Shown here: in pieces, positions 45,584-57,889 of the stretch
How the letters are laid out: the number at the start of each line of letters is the position of its first letter
Numbering within the stretch: the stretch's first letter is position 1
Assembly: GCA_964019695.1 (NCBI GenBank)
Contig: OZ026522.1
Location: 57,436,811 to 57,500,810, forward strand
Reading direction: 5' to 3'
Length of the DNA: 64,000 nucleotides
Source: Loripinus fragilis
Taxonomy: Eukaryota > Mollusca > Bivalvia > Lucinida > Lucinidae
The notes under the pieces: model-generated
Told to the model about the DNA's origin: nothing
The model's database searches: none
The model's input: the letters and a program-made list of their open reading frames with translations, nothing else
Made by a program: the position numbers and the translations under genes

Positions 45584-45645
45584 CACACACGCGCACACTT
45601 GCACGCATGCACGCACGCTCGTTCGCCACGATCACACGCACGCAA
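45584..45645. repeat. CA/CG-type microsatellite
   Basis: Alternating purine-pyrimidine sequence: cacacacacgcgcacactt, gcacgcatgcacgcacgc. Confidence 0.75.
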
Positions 45646-46205
45646 CACGTGTCTGCTTGGCCACAAACAACATTTAACCCTTTCATCGCCACAGAAAAAA
45701 AATCATCTGAAAATATAGTTTCTGCTGATGTCGTCTATCTGAAGATTTTGCTCACACGACATATGATTTTAAAGCTGCAGACAAACAGTACAGACCCTGG
45801 TTCGATTGATTTATATGGACCAGTTAGATCTGGTGTATACGTATTTTAGCTTTAAATTTGATTTAGCTTTGAGTATAACATCAGACGACAGTCTTAGGGC
45901 GCATGATCTTTTGCATTATATTGGTCTGTGTGTTTAAATTCTATTTTGTACTGCTAGTATTACAAGGTTTTCTATCAACGTGTCCAAGTACAAGTCTATT
46001 TCATATGCTGATAGCTAGTCTAAATCTGATTGATCAATCTGTTTTGAATGAAACATCTGGCTAGAAGAAGCTAGAATTGGTTGATAACAGACGAAATTTT
46101 ATTATGATTGCAAAGGGGCTCTCAAAAGGTATGGGAAATTAACATGGGAGTCTGCTCATGCTTGAAATTTTATGATATTATGCTGATTATTGCTTTGGGT
46201 ATAAC

Positions 46206-46911
46206 ATATATACTAGGCCAAAAAAGAAACGCCGCATACAAAGATTAAAAATATTGCGCGTTAAATTAGAGTTACAAAATTTCATCTGCTATCTATGTTT
46301 CGCTACTATTCCTGCCACACATTATTCTTATTGTTTTATTGAGCTCAGTCAACCCAAACCAGTGTACAGGCTGTCTTTTTATTTTCAAGTTTTTCACGTG
46401 CACATTCATTTTATTTAGATTTACACATGTAATAACTACTGAAATCACTAGTCTTATATCCAATTCGTTTGAAAACATTTTAAAAATTGAAAATTAAAAG
46501 TTACACATTGCTAATTTATGATGCCAAAGGGGACACATGTTGAACGTGAAAAGGTGATAAGAATGTTACAAGCTAACGTGACGCCATCGGTGATAGCCCA
46601 ACAATTTCGATGCCATGCAAGAGTGATTGAACGTCTTAGGAAACGTTTCTGACAAATTGGAACAATGTCAGACCGTGCGCACTCATGACGTCATCGCCTA
46701 ATTACGCGACGTCAAGATTGATAAAAACGTAGGTTTTAACTGGTCAATCAATTTCGTCCGATGACAATGATAGCTAGGAAAACCCCAGGAACTCATAAAC
46801 CAAGAATCAGCGTTCAAACTGTGACAAATCGTTTGCGAGAGATTGGTGAAATTTCCCTCATATACAATGTATGTTTTATATGCGGCGTTTCTTTTTTGGC
46901 CTAGTATATAT
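46206..46911 (+). mobile_element. Short Tc1/mariner-type element with terminal inverted repeats
   Basis: The ends mirror each other over about 31 bp: tatactaggccaaaaaagaa, then acgccgcata, on the left, and its reverse complement ending ggcctagtatata on the right. TA-rich flanks fit a TA target duplication. Inside is a decayed, internally deleted transposase (46521-46870). At 706 bp it is about half the length of an autonomous Tc1-like element. Confidence 0.85.
46521..46870 (+). pseudogene. Tc1/mariner transposase remnant (N-terminal HTH part)
   Basis: The ATG at 46521 opens 43 codons with a paired-like helix-turn-helix: MPKGTHVEREKVIRML, then VTPSVIAQQFRCHARVIERL, to a TGA at 46650. Family-like sequence continues in pieces: QIGTMSDRAHS, then (another frame) ARKTPGTHKPRISVQTVTNR and LREIG. 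The DDE catalytic core is absent, so the element cannot encode its own transposase. Confidence 0.8.
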
Positions 46912-47732
46912 TTATGGTGCATTTGATTTTTTATGCAACTCCATTGACAATTAATGGCGTCATGTATTATATCACTACCACAACTGAGGGTACACATCTT
47001 CGCAAGGCAAGGGTACTAAATCCACTTCGCTTCTAACGCTGAAATGTTTTATTAAAGCTTGTATTGATAAGTTCGTTGATATTATAAATGGCTTTGTATT
47101 ATGAAAGTAGGTGAGCATTTATTTAATGTCAAGGTACCCCCAATATTTCAACTGTATGTTTTGTATTCTGCCAAATTCTGCATTCAATTCTAACATGTTC
47201 CGATCTTTGTCAAGATACCATTTCAACACAAAAACTGTCCATATATGTAAAAAAAAACTATGGTGACCAAAATTCATGAAAGTCAAGGACCCGTAAATTG
47301 TTTTAGAACATGTTGCCAACACAAGGTCCTAATTCATCAAAATGTAAAATATACAATAATTATGTTTCAGTGTAAAACATACTCAGATACTGATTTTAAT
47401 TCATATGTTTATCATAAGAAGATGGTATGTTGCATTGTTTACCCAATTATGGATTGGCAAACAAAATAATACTAAACTGATAGTAAGTTCCATGATTCTT
47501 ATTTAATGAAGTGCACAATAGTTTTTCCCGAAATAATACAATAGGTGACAACTCTATAGAACACCCTTTAGTTTTTAACATTAGAACTATGCCTAACCAA
47601 CGTTACGCTTTTGTTAATTCATACAGAAGAATTGCCTCATATTATCCCGTATATCATAATAGTAAGTTGCGTTAAAACTCAGTTCAAAGAACCCAGCCAA
47701 TGGTTAAAAATGAACTATTTTGTTCACAAAAC

Positions 47733-48165
47733 TATTGTCGTCTGTGGATAACCTTTGCAAACAGTTTGGACACATATCGAGACCGACAGAACCTTGGCCC
47801 TAGTCTTGATGCAAATCCATACAGAGCGCAGTGGCTCAGTGGTAGAGTGTTTGACTCGAGACTGAGGGGTTGCGGGTTCGAACCTCACCGGCGTCACCTG
47901 GTTGTGTCCTTGGGCAAGACATACAAACCTTGCTTAGTACTGGATCAACCCAGGAAGTTTCGTCCCGACAGAACTGAAAATTGTTGACCGGGATGCTTAG
48001 AATCAAATCAAACAAACAAACTGATAATGTTCCTGAAAGATATTTTGAAACTGTTTATTTTGAAAAGAAAATTAGCCCAAAAATTTTAGAAAGATATTTT
48101 GAATCAATTAATTTTGAACAAAAATCAGCAGAAAAATTACATAGCATGCAGAGTTAATAATGTCC
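47733..48165. mobile_element. GTCGTCTGC-family MITE split by a SINE
   Basis: The left part reads tgtcgtctgtggataacctt, then tgcaaacagtttggac. The right part resumes after 48005 with ttcctgaaagatattttgaa and ends aaaatcagcagaaaaatta, as at other copies of this MITE. The SINE at 47821-48005 interrupts it. Confidence 0.65.
47821..48005 (+). mobile_element. tRNA-derived SINE
   Basis: The head has a pol III A box (TGGCTCAGTGGTAGAG) and B box (GGTTCGAACC) about 35 bp apart, as in a tRNA. A tail with gtgtccttgggcaagac, common in animal SINEs, follows, then an A/C-rich end (aatcaaatcaaacaaacaaa). It is too diverged to fold as a functional tRNA. Confidence 0.8.
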
Positions 48166-49157
48166 AATGTTCTTTAAGGTCAGAAAATGACCTTTCTGTG
48201 ACTGTCCAGTGATCTGAAGGAACCAAATGTAAACATGCATAAACATAAAAAAAACTTAAATCCGTGTTTTATCATACGCCATTTAAAATTTACAATACGT
48301 AGCTGTTAGAAAACGAAAATATATGCAGGTAATTATCACAGAAAAGGCTATCTCATGTTACACCTCTTAGCAGGTGCTACCATACAGTTATCAAACTTAG
48401 CCAAAAATACATGCCATCGTCTTGACAAAGATTAGAATATATCTATCTTTGAAATTGAATTTGGATTTTTTTGTAAATGTCAGAGAAAATTATATATATT
48501 TTTTATAATTACTTATTCAGAAAGCGTAAGCCATACATTATCCAAACGGGTTTGTGGAATTCATATGATACCTGTGGAGTTCTGCAATCAATCTATTTGA
48601 AAAGTCTATGGGAAAAACAAAACTATATACTTAGGACATATACATTTCGAGACAGACATATCGCCTCAAAGTGGGAGTAAGTCAGGGTTGCCTCCTGGGT
48701 CCTATTGTTTGGTATGACTTTGGTATTATGATTTCACTTTACCTGTCTAAATTTCAACCAGTCAGGAATAGTCGGAAATTTGCATTTTAGAGTATCTACT
48801 AAAGATATGGAGATCTCATTGGTAAAAATCAGATTGTCCATATAAAATTATTCTAGAATACATCTGTCACTGAAAATAAAAGCAAACTCTATGGATGCAG
48901 ACTGACGCAGACCAACACTTCTGAACTTAACGTCTCAGAAACAGAAAGTAGACTTCTTTTTTAGACGAATCTATTAATTGCAATGCCGCTCAGAGAGATC
49001 ACTGTTGAACAGAACATACATGTTATTAAGTCATGAAAAATCACTATTCACTAAAACTTTCTTACCCCTATGTCCATATTTCAATGTGAAAATGTCGTCT
49101 GCAAACCTTTGATATATTTGGAATAATTATTGAGTCATACCGAGATATTGAGTTACG
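48166..49157. other. No gene seen
   Basis: AT-rich; nothing recognised. Confidence 0.6.
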
Positions 49158-49533
49158 TTTAAAGCTGCATACTCTGTAACTATGAACATTTTTCGAAAAA
49201 TTTTATTTCTTTTTAAATCATTTTTAAAAGTAGAATTAAGCTATATTTTCGCAATAAAAATGTTCAGTACAGCTGAAAGCTGCATGGAAAAGTGAATTAT
49301 CTTATCAAATAGGTGTATTTTTCTCTTGTTGGTAATTATTTGCGTCCCTCCAATAATTATAGACCGTTGAATTTTAACATAAATGCAGTTGTTTTGATTG
49401 TGATAACTTGTTAAGATTTACGAAAATGGTAAAATGTTTACCTGAATTTGAATATTTTTACTGCGTTCTTGAAAAATAAAAACATTATTTTTAAGATTAG
49501 AAGATCAAAAGTTACAGACTATGCAGCTTTAAA
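49158..49533. mobile_element. 376-bp-class MITE, copy 2
   Basis: The terminal inverted repeats are about 23 bp: tttaaagctgcatactctgt plus aac on the left, gttacagactatgcagcttt plus aaa on the right. Same orientation as the copy at 33672. The 95-codon frame that starts inside it is not a gene. Confidence 0.85.
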
Positions 49534-51183
49534 GCGGCTGTTCCATTGCGCCAAACTTGTGATTTTATATTTAACAGTGTTCTGTATTGGTCTAAAACCC
49601 ATTGCAATAATAAAACCACTGTATCAACTATATTTTCCCAAGTCGGATTTGTCTCGAACATTTAAATTCACTTGGCAGGCAAACCAGTACACGAAACAAA
49701 TGCTCCACGATGTTTTGACACGGTCCTCTAAGTAGGACAGCTATACATTTACATTAAATGCAGCCTAATATCTTTTTAAAAGATATTTCTAGTTATAAAA
49801 TCATCTTATTCAATCAACATATTTTCAGAGCTTGTATATGTTAAGTCATTTATATGCAAAATTTTAAGAAAATCTATGCGTGCACATGTGTAGGTAACCC
49901 ATTACTGGAGTATTGCACCTCAAATGGAACACAGTTTTTCGTTTTTTTTAAATGTTACATACAAGTTACTTCACACTGAAAGTTTGTATGCGCATAGAAA
50001 TAGCAAACCCTAACTAGATTTAAATTTTGACGGAGAATAATATCATTTTACTGCTGATATCTTGTAAGAATAACTTAGTTTATGTTAGTATGAAAATACC
50101 CGTTCAGTACCCATTTTGGTACTGTCGGTGCAATGCACCATAGGTTAGATATACCAGTATTTGCTCATCTATAAAAAGTCAATCAGAGATTACAGCAGAC
50201 GATTATCTTGTTTAAGGCATCAAATTGTTCTGCTTACGATGCAATCCAAGCTGCTTTTATAGGTCTACGAATAATGACCTTTCTTTTGGGTCATCATTTT
50301 AGTGGCACGGTTGGAAATAACTGAAACATTGACTAGACTGATAGATGGCAACGCAAGCCAATATTTAGCTACATTTAAAACCACTATAACATTGTTATAA
50401 ATTGTCTTATACTAGTATATACATGGCTTTATGTTCAACTGATAGTCATTGATCCGTTTCGCTCAAGGTACTAGAGGGGAATATTATTTGGCCTATAACA
50501 TTATAGTGTTAAAATGCCATCCTATCACGGCATTTATGAAAACGCATGCAAACTTCAAAAAATAATTTTGATTAGGGTTTTTTGGTTTAAATATATATTT
50601 CGGATTAAATTTTAAAGTCGCATTTTAGATTTAATGTTATTACTGAAAAACAGCGTTCCACTTGAATTTCAATACTACAGTAGTTTAGTAGCTTGGTTTC
50701 ATCAAAACATAATAATGTTTCAGACTGTATAATGCCTTCAATGTTTACTGTCGTGAGTTGGCTCACGGTACCGTTAGTTTAATAGGTTACAGGGCCCAGT
50801 GCGACGACAGTAAACATTGCGCTTACTGTAGCCAGTCTATACTAATGTGTTTCCAGGTTATAAGTGACCCCCGTTTTTCTTTTTTTAAACAGCTTTAAAT
50901 TGAACTTAGAAGAACGGCACTTAGCATGTGGATTTAAATGCACACCGCGAATTTAAAACTTATTTTTAGGAGACGCCCTTATTTGTAACTGAAGCCCCAG
51001 TCCCCTGTACAAAAGAATAACTTAGTTGTTTTTCCCTGTGAATATACCTATGTGTACCCCAATAGATACACGTGGTATATTTGCATTGCTATGATGATAA
51101 TTTTATGTACTAGCCTACAGGACTATCTATATCCGATGATTCAACGAAAATCTATTCCGCAAACCTCACTCCTCATCATTTCC
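49534..51183. other. No gene seen apart from the 50738 inverted repeat
   Basis: The frame ending at 49735 has a mildly protein-like end but begins inside a MITE. Confidence 0.5.
50738..50817. repeat. Short inverted repeat
   Basis: caatgtttactgtcgt and acgacagtaaacattg-like arms, 45-50 bp apart, with gagttggctcacggtacc between. Confidence 0.6.
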
Positions 51184-51214
51184 ACACACACACTCACGCA
51201 CGCACACACGCATT
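51184..51214. repeat. CA/CG-type microsatellite
   Basis: cacacacacactcacgca, cgcacacacgcat. Confidence 0.75.
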
Positions 51215-51344
51215 TGTAAAAGTCTATAGGGGTCCTAGACTATGCCGTATTGAAATCCGGCAAGCATGAAACACGTATGTACATGTAGCACCTTCCATTT
51301 CATTTTATTCACTCTTTTTGCCTACGAGGTAATTTGTCATGATT

Positions 51345-51520
51345 TTGTCGTCTGCTGATATTTTTTTCAAAATCAGTTTGTTTCTTGTTGTTGCTTTTTC
51401 TAAAATGATCTTTCGGGAATATCAGTAGAGTGCCAAGCAGTTTGGATCCATATCATGCCCGAAGTTTTGGCGAGCCTGATCTGGGTCCAAATTGTTTGCA
51501 AAGGTAATCAGCAGACGACA
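51345..51520. mobile_element. GTCGTCTGC-family hairpin MITE, full length
   Basis: Left end ttgtcgtctgctgatatt and right end ggtaatcagcagacgaca are inverted. The core gcagtttggatccatatcat ... gagcctgatctgggtccaaa is inverted too. This is the clearest full copy, about 175 bp. Confidence 0.85.
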
Positions 51521-51659
51521 CTAGTAAGTAAAGAGTTTATTACGACAATTCAAGCAAATTAGAGAGTTGACGACAAATAGCGAATTAGGGATATACATTA
51601 AACTTAAAGAGCATCAAATATTTGCCTGCTAAAATTATTTCGCTAATAAACTTTGTGAA

Positions 51660-51785
51660 CATCCGAAGGCAAGTTCAGGTTAAAATGTTGGGCATTATCT
51701 GGATCCATTCTGTTTGATAACCTACTTGTATTCCTGAAAGACATATTTTTAGGAAACCATGATCTCGATAGAAAATTCAGCCATT
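51660..51785. mobile_element. GTCGTCTGC-family MITE fragment
   Basis: gggcattatctggatccatt, ctgtttgataacc, then ttcctgaaagacatattt. Only the right half is present. Confidence 0.5.
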
Positions 51786-51964
51786 ATTTAAGGGTCAGAC
51801 AATACTGTTACTTGAATCGTTTTTTTTTAACACAGACCATTTCAATGCATCGCCTTTAGATGTACAGTGAAGTTTATGAGTCAGTATAAGCAGTGAATCA
51901 TAGCTTAATGCACGAAGATTGGGTCACTTAAGCAATTTTAGCGTGAAGTTGCGATTGTTTTTAT

Positions 51965-52110
51965 CAGTTTAAACACGTGTTTTGGGTGCTCAAAAGAACC
52001 ATATCATCGAGACGGTTGTTTTGAGTACACACAACATATAATTTGGCTGAGAAATAGGACAAATAATTCTCTGTTACGCACTCTTATCTGTGGGACTGAC
52101 GAATTATCTC
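51965..52110. mobile_element. GAGACGGTTC hairpin MITE, copy 2
   Basis: Shares tcagtttaaacacgtgtttt, gggtgctcaaaagaacc, gagacggttgttttgagtac and gcactcttatctg with 8925-9065. It lies just outside the left end of the composite element. Confidence 0.8.
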
Positions 52111-52439
52111 CACTGACCTGTATAAGCCATGTTTTATTTATATCGCTAGGTTCACTAGGGGACTCATTCAAAGAAGAGCAGCAAAAACACACCAAAATTG
52201 CATCTAATTCCAGCCCTTATAGTCAGGAAAAAAATCAGAAAAAGACGTTTATTTAAGAAGGTACAGGCATTTTGTGAAGAAAAGGTTTTGAGATACCGAT
52301 TAGGGGTATTTTGGTATGCTGAATCCAAAAACCAATGTTGGCAAGCTGAAAAATGGCGTCTTCACTATCTAATTTGCATATTTCCAAGATGGCCGCCAAA
52401 TTAAAGAAAAATCCATAAAAATCTGTAGAGTAACTTGTT

Positions 52440-54850
52440 AAGGGTTCCTAACTGGTACAAATCAATCTAATAACATCTTCTCATGATTGGCAATTTCACT
52501 GACATCAATTTATGCAATTATAATTAAAATATGACCAATGGGTAATCAGGGGGGACAACTTGAGCAAAAAATATTGCTTCCGACTTAGTTAAGGTTTTTT
52601 TCATGATAGTCCATGCATATTATCTGGCCCAAATGTGTCAGGAAAAAACTAATTAAAATGAGAACATTAAAAAAATGCATCGCAATGATATCACTATCCT
52701 TTTTGCTAGGTGAGGGGGTCAATGCGATTTCAAAGAAAGTGGGCCTGTACCCACGAAATGACCCGTATCTCATCAGCAACTTGCCCTCCATTATTTAACT
52801 TGCTATCAAATTAAAGCTTAGATATAGTACTTTCATTCGATAGAATGGTCTGATATGCAGATTTATTATTTAATTTGCATATTCATCAATACTGATGCAA
52901 ATTTCAGAAAATAAGGGAAAATTATAAAAAAAAAGCAAATATAGACTGAATTCTGCACCAAACTTTCCTTGTTACATGTTAATATATCATCAGTGGTACA
53001 ATTTGACAAGTCCTTTCATCCAATAGTAATATATAAAATTATCTCATTTGCATATCCATGAATATTTATGAAACTAAAAATAGAGGTAAAATTATGGAAT
53101 AACTATTTGCCCCCCCCACACACACACCTCGGGGGGGGGGGGGGGGGGGGGGCTTATTAGACTTACTTTGCACAATCACTTATGGTTGCGAAATTGTTCA
53201 GTGGGACTACTAAGTACCCAAAATTCTTATTGTCTCCGAAAATATACCTTTTTGGATTACATAAAATTGCATGGTGCCCATGGCAACCCATCTGGCACTG
53301 TAGCTGGGTCATTTACAAGCAGACCCAAGATTGACACTTGCACATTCTTCCATGGTTTTATCCCCTCTTCCTTTAATTTAAGAAAAGTAAGCTGTCAGTT
53401 ACTGGCAAAACAAAATGGTCACTAAATAGCAAAGAACAAACTGGCTCAAGAAGTCTTGCCTAGAACAATTTACCCTCCCCCATAATGTGAAAATCCACAT
53501 ATGATTCTAAAGAAAGCGGGTGTAAATACAAAATGATATGTATCTGCTCGGCAACTTATCCTAGACTACCTACCATGGTACCAAATTAAAGTCCAGACAT
53601 AGTTCTTTTATTCAATGTGCTGATATGCAAATTTTCGTTTTTGCATATTCATGAGTATTAGTAAAAAATAGAAATAAAAAAAAATTTGTATGAAAAATAA
53701 GGGGTGTACCTATACACTTACTCATATGTCACTTTGCTAGTCATCAGAGACTATGAAACTGGGTACCAAATCAAAGCCTAGACAAAGTACTTTGACCCAA
53801 TGGTACGAAATGCAAATGATCTAATTTGAATATTCATGAATATTTATGATAACATGAGAAATAAGAGAAAACGGTAGAAAAAATAAGGAGGGTACGTACA
53901 ACATTACCTAAATGTCAGCTGCTAACTATTCTAGACTACCAAACTTGTTACCAAATAAAAGTTGAGACTTTACACATTAACCCAAAAGTATGATATACAA
54001 ATTATCTAATTTGCATATTAAAGTATATTAATGAAAGCATTAGAAATAAGATCAACATGTTAGAAAATTTAAAGGGGTGTACGTACATCATAACCCATAT
54101 ATCAGCTGCTAACTATTCTAGACTTCCAAAATTGGTACAAAATAAAGGGTGAGTCATAGTACTTTAACACAATAGTCTGATATACAAATATAATTAACAT
54201 ATTTGTGAATATTTATGAAAACATTTAACAAACAAAGAAAAATTGCAGAAAAATGAAAATAGGTATATCTACAAAATTACCTGTATCTCATCTGCTAATT
54301 ATCATAGACTAGCAAGCTTGGTACGAAATAAATGCTAAGACATAGCACATTTTATGCCACGGTAGGATATGCAAATCATTTTATGATTATATTCTTGAAT
54401 ATTAATTTGAATGTTAGAAATAAGAAAAATATGGTAAAAAATTATGGGAGTGTACCTATAAAATTACTAATATCGTAGCTGCTAATATTCCTAGACTACC
54501 ACACTTGGTACCAACTCAAGGCTAAGACATTTTACATTACTCAATAGTCATTATGTGAAATTATCCATTTATTAAATTTATTAATATTAATGTAAACATT
54601 AGAAATGAGAGAAAAAACGTAGAAAAGTTAGTTGGGGTCTACTCCTAAATTTACTTCTATCTCATCTTTTAATTGTTCTAGACAATTAATCTTAGTATCA
54701 AATTAAGGCTGAGACATATTATTTTATTCCAATGGTCAGATATACAATCATTAACATACATATTTAGGAATATTAATGAAAACTATAGAAAACTAAAGAA
54801 AAATTGAAAAAAAGATCAATAAGGTTTAACTTCAAAAAATACTCACTAAT
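52440..54850 (+). repeat. About 185-bp tandem repeat array, direct orientation
   Basis: The motif actaccaa-cttggtaccaaa recurs near 53563, 53747, 53932, 54121, 54306, 54494 and 54681, spaced 184-189 bp. Related, more diverged units lie from about 52790. Each unit also holds gatatgcaaat-atctaatttgcatattcatgaatatt and a gaaataagagaaaa stretch. Confidence 0.8.
53108..53152. repeat. C-run, CA repeat and long G-run
   Basis: About nine C residues, then a short CA repeat, ctc, and a run of more than 20 G. The C and G runs could pair, or the G-run could form a quadruplex. Homopolymer length here is unreliable in most assemblies. Confidence 0.8.
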
Positions 54851-55009
54851 AAACAAATGAAATAATTTGCGTATCAAACAACAAAATTATAGAACTTTTT
54901 CTGGACTTTAATTTGGGAACCAGATTAGAAAGTAAGTGAGTATGAAATCTAGGATAAATAGCAGCTGAGAAATGAGTAATTTTGCGTGTACATTATATTA
55001 ATTGTTCTA

Positions 55010-55330
55010 CCATTAAGAAAACATGCTATGTATTTTCATTAAATTGGTACCAAGGCTGGTAGTATAGGATAGTAAGCAGCTGAGATGTTGATGAATTTGC
55101 TTGACACCCCTTAATATTTTTTACGATTTTTCTATTCTTTCTAATGTTATCATTAATATTCATGAATATGCAAATTCGATAATTTGCATATCTTAACATT
55201 GGATGAAAGTCCTATGTCTTAACATTCAGTTCGTACCAAGTTTAAAAGTTTCGGATAAGTTGCTTCTGAGATACTTGTACTTTTGTAGGGACACCCCTTT
55301 TCTCTAGAAGCGCATTATGCGTTGCCATGA
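55010..55330 (-). repeat. Inverted copies of the 185-bp unit
   Basis: Read on the minus strand, the sequence returns to the array unit: aacttggtacgaac, tttgcatattcatgaatatt, then ttggtacc. Orientation therefore flips between 54850 and 55010, keeping the element roughly symmetric with its inverted ends. Confidence 0.7.
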
Positions 55331-56266
55331 AAACCATGCATTTCACATAGCTCAAATGGGTTTATTCTTTAGGGCAATATTTTTCCCCATTTAGGTGGTC
55401 TCCCAAAACAATTTGACACACATTATAAGTTTTCCTGATGGTGCAAGGTTGGTCTTATTAGACCCTAGGATACAAAGGAATGTGCATGCTGTTACGTTTT
55501 ATAGATACAAAATGTACCATATATTTGGGCTAGGACATTATAAAATATTTATTTTAAAACAAAACAACTTGTTGATTATAAAAGTTTCTTTCTCATTTAT
55601 TACTTGAACAGCTGGTAAACAGTCCAAAAGTGTGCCATGAAAAAAAATTAAATAGCAGGATACTGTATAAGGCAAGTTTATAATGATTTTATAGACTAAA
55701 CGGACATTTATTACCATGAATACGGTAATATCCTGGAACTATTATGTAAATTGCCGCCAAAACCATATACTCTAATGGTAAAACAATCTTAGGACATAAT
55801 ACAAATAATTTTGGATAAAAAAACATTGTCAAAAAATAAAATATTTCAGTAATTTGTCAAATTCCATGATTTTTGGCGGCCATTTTGAAAATATGCAAAT
55901 AAGGTCAATTAGACTTCATTTCTCAGCTTGCCAACATTGGTTTTCGGATTCAGCATACCAAATTACCCCTAATCAAGGTGTCAAACCCTTTTCTTCACAA
56001 AATGCCTGTACTTGTTAACTTTTCTGACTTTTTTTCCTGACTATTACAAAAACTCATATTTATGTGGAAAAAATAAAAACAATTACGCGGTTTATATCTT
56101 AATTCATTTCTCTAGTTAATTTTTCAAATAAAATCACCATTAAAGAATAATTAGCAAATAACGGGGGTCACTTAAGTCCTGGAAACACACTAGTCTATGG
56201 GCCACATAATCAAACAAGCTAACCATACATATTCCTGTTACTGGGGTTTAACATATTCCATACTAG

Positions 56267-56575
56267 TGTCGTCTGCTGATAACTTTTGCAAGCATTTTGG
56301 AGCCAGATCAGACCCGACATAACGTTGAACCTGATCTGGGTCAAAACTGGTTGACACTGATGGTATTCCTGATTTTTTTTTTTTCGTAAAAGGTTTTTTC
56401 GATAAGTTATCGTCTGCTGATAACTTTTGCAAACAGTTTTGCTCCTGATCAGGCCCGAAAAAACGTCGTACCTTATCTGGATCCAAACTGTTTGACACTG
56501 ATGGTATTCCTGAAAGAAGTTTTTAAAAATTTGATTTTAAAAAATCAAAAAAAAGCAGCAGGTGACAAAAAAGGA
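56267..56575. mobile_element. Two GTCGTCTGC-family MITEs in tandem
   Basis: tgtcgtctgctgataacttt occurs at about 56267, and again (as tcgtctgctgataacttttg) at about 56409. Each is followed by the aacagtttt..gatcag..cccga / ctgatctgg-type hairpin and gacactgatggtattcctga. The second ends aaaaagcagcaggtgacaa. Minus frames here are artefacts. Confidence 0.8.
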
Positions 56576-56828
56576 TGCAAATTATACCGTAGGGTTTTCT
56601 CAGATGTATTGCAAGAACTCATTGTTTTCAATCTATTTTCGGCAGTTGCAGTCACTGCTAAGTAGCAATTAAGTTGCAATCTTATTCCTCACTGTCAAGT
56701 ATCTGAGAATGAAAGAAAAGTTTCAAATAAAATAAGCGAGCATCAATGAAAAGTGTTTAAATTAAGAGCAAGCTTCCCACTAAAAAAGAGTTCATTTGCA
56801 ACGTACGTAGTGCCACTTCAATATTGGC

Positions 56829-57055
56829 TTCGACGCGAGAAAACCTGTCTTCGGGGTTTGCGAACAACAAAGGCGCAGACCAGCCTGCGCATCCGCGCAG
56901 TCTGATCAGCACCTTTATTATTCACTTATTGAATAATATAAAATCATGACTTGCTACGAGAGAAATTTCAATTCTCCAGCTATTCTCTGTAGTTGAGCGG
57001 GCTGGTTTGAACCCCGCTTTGTCGGAAACTCCGAAGACAGGTTTTGTCGCGATAA
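56829..57055. mobile_element. MITE with AAAACCTGTCTTCGG ends
   Basis: cgcgagaaaacctgtcttcg, gggtttgcg at the left is mirrored by actccgaagacaggttttgt, cgcg at the right. Inside is a GCGCA hairpin: aacaaaggcgcagaccagcc, tgcgcatccgcgca, gtctgatcagcacctttatt. Confidence 0.8.
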
Positions 57056-57889
57056 GGCACATATCTCTCAATGCACAATGGTGCCTATTATCTAAGTAAG
57101 CATCTAGATGTTATACAGACAATCTACGTATGCTTTGGCCACACTGCGCTGGCGCACAGGCGAGTCTAGGCGTGCAGCAGAGCTCACATTCGCCTGAAAT
57201 CATATTTTCTCTTACCACGATGTATGCAATTGTAAGGTCTAGCTGAACAATAAATGAGGGTTTTACTAGGTCAAACTCGCTTGGCTTATGCGTTGGCTAC
57301 AAAAGAAGTACTTTTTCAGAGCTTTTTGCTGAAATTACTCAAGTAAAATCGCTGGAATGTACACATTCATAAAATCCAAACAACTAATATTTAGTCCGGA
57401 CCCCCTCCTACACCCACCTCTTGATCCACCAATGATGTGCACGTAAATGAGCAAAGCATAACACTGACGTGACAACTTCAAGGTTAAGTATGTTGTTTTT
57501 AAATTTTTATGATATATCAACTTTAGTATTAGGTACTGTTTTAAAGGGTGAACGAAATGTATGATATTTCCCACTGAACAAGTTCTATACTTGCTTCATG
57601 ATCCAGGTTTTTTCCTTTGATGTTGTGATGCAATATTTCAATAAACTACAGCTTTCAATTAATCAAGATTTTTAGTGAAGTAGGCGGAGCTTAAATTCGC
57701 ATTAACTTGTATTGTGTCTTAATCTATGCCATGCTCTTACTGGAGAAGGTTTTAATAAGAGCAGGGTGTCAGATTTCATTTTGACCAAGTTTCCTGTTTT
57801 ATCAGAGGTTTTCAAGTCAACATTGTTAACTCTTTAACATCTAAAATGTCATATAATCTTTTTGCTATGTTATTGTAGGGGCACACAGT

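Larger units (their letters stand above)
52198..56060. mobile_element. Composite inverted element with tandem 185-bp core
   Basis: The left end (about 52220-52405) and right end (about 55865-56045) are inverted copies of about 190 bp. They share tagtcaggaaaaaaa, tacaggcattttgtgaag, gatta-ggggtatttggtatgct, accaatgttggcaagctg and aatggccgccaaa. Between them lie about ten degenerate copies of a roughly 185-bp unit. No coding capacity is visible; frames of 60-85 codons are chance. A C-run and a long G-run sit at 53110-53152. The family is unknown to me. Confidence 0.8.

Noticed and set aside
47821..47895. Functional tRNA gene
   Set aside because: A and B boxes are present, but the arms do not pair as a full cloverleaf and a SINE tail follows.
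49448..49735. 95-codon frame with a protein-like C-terminal end
   Set aside because: It starts inside a MITE, and the possible acceptor before the better part (cccaag near 49640) is poor.
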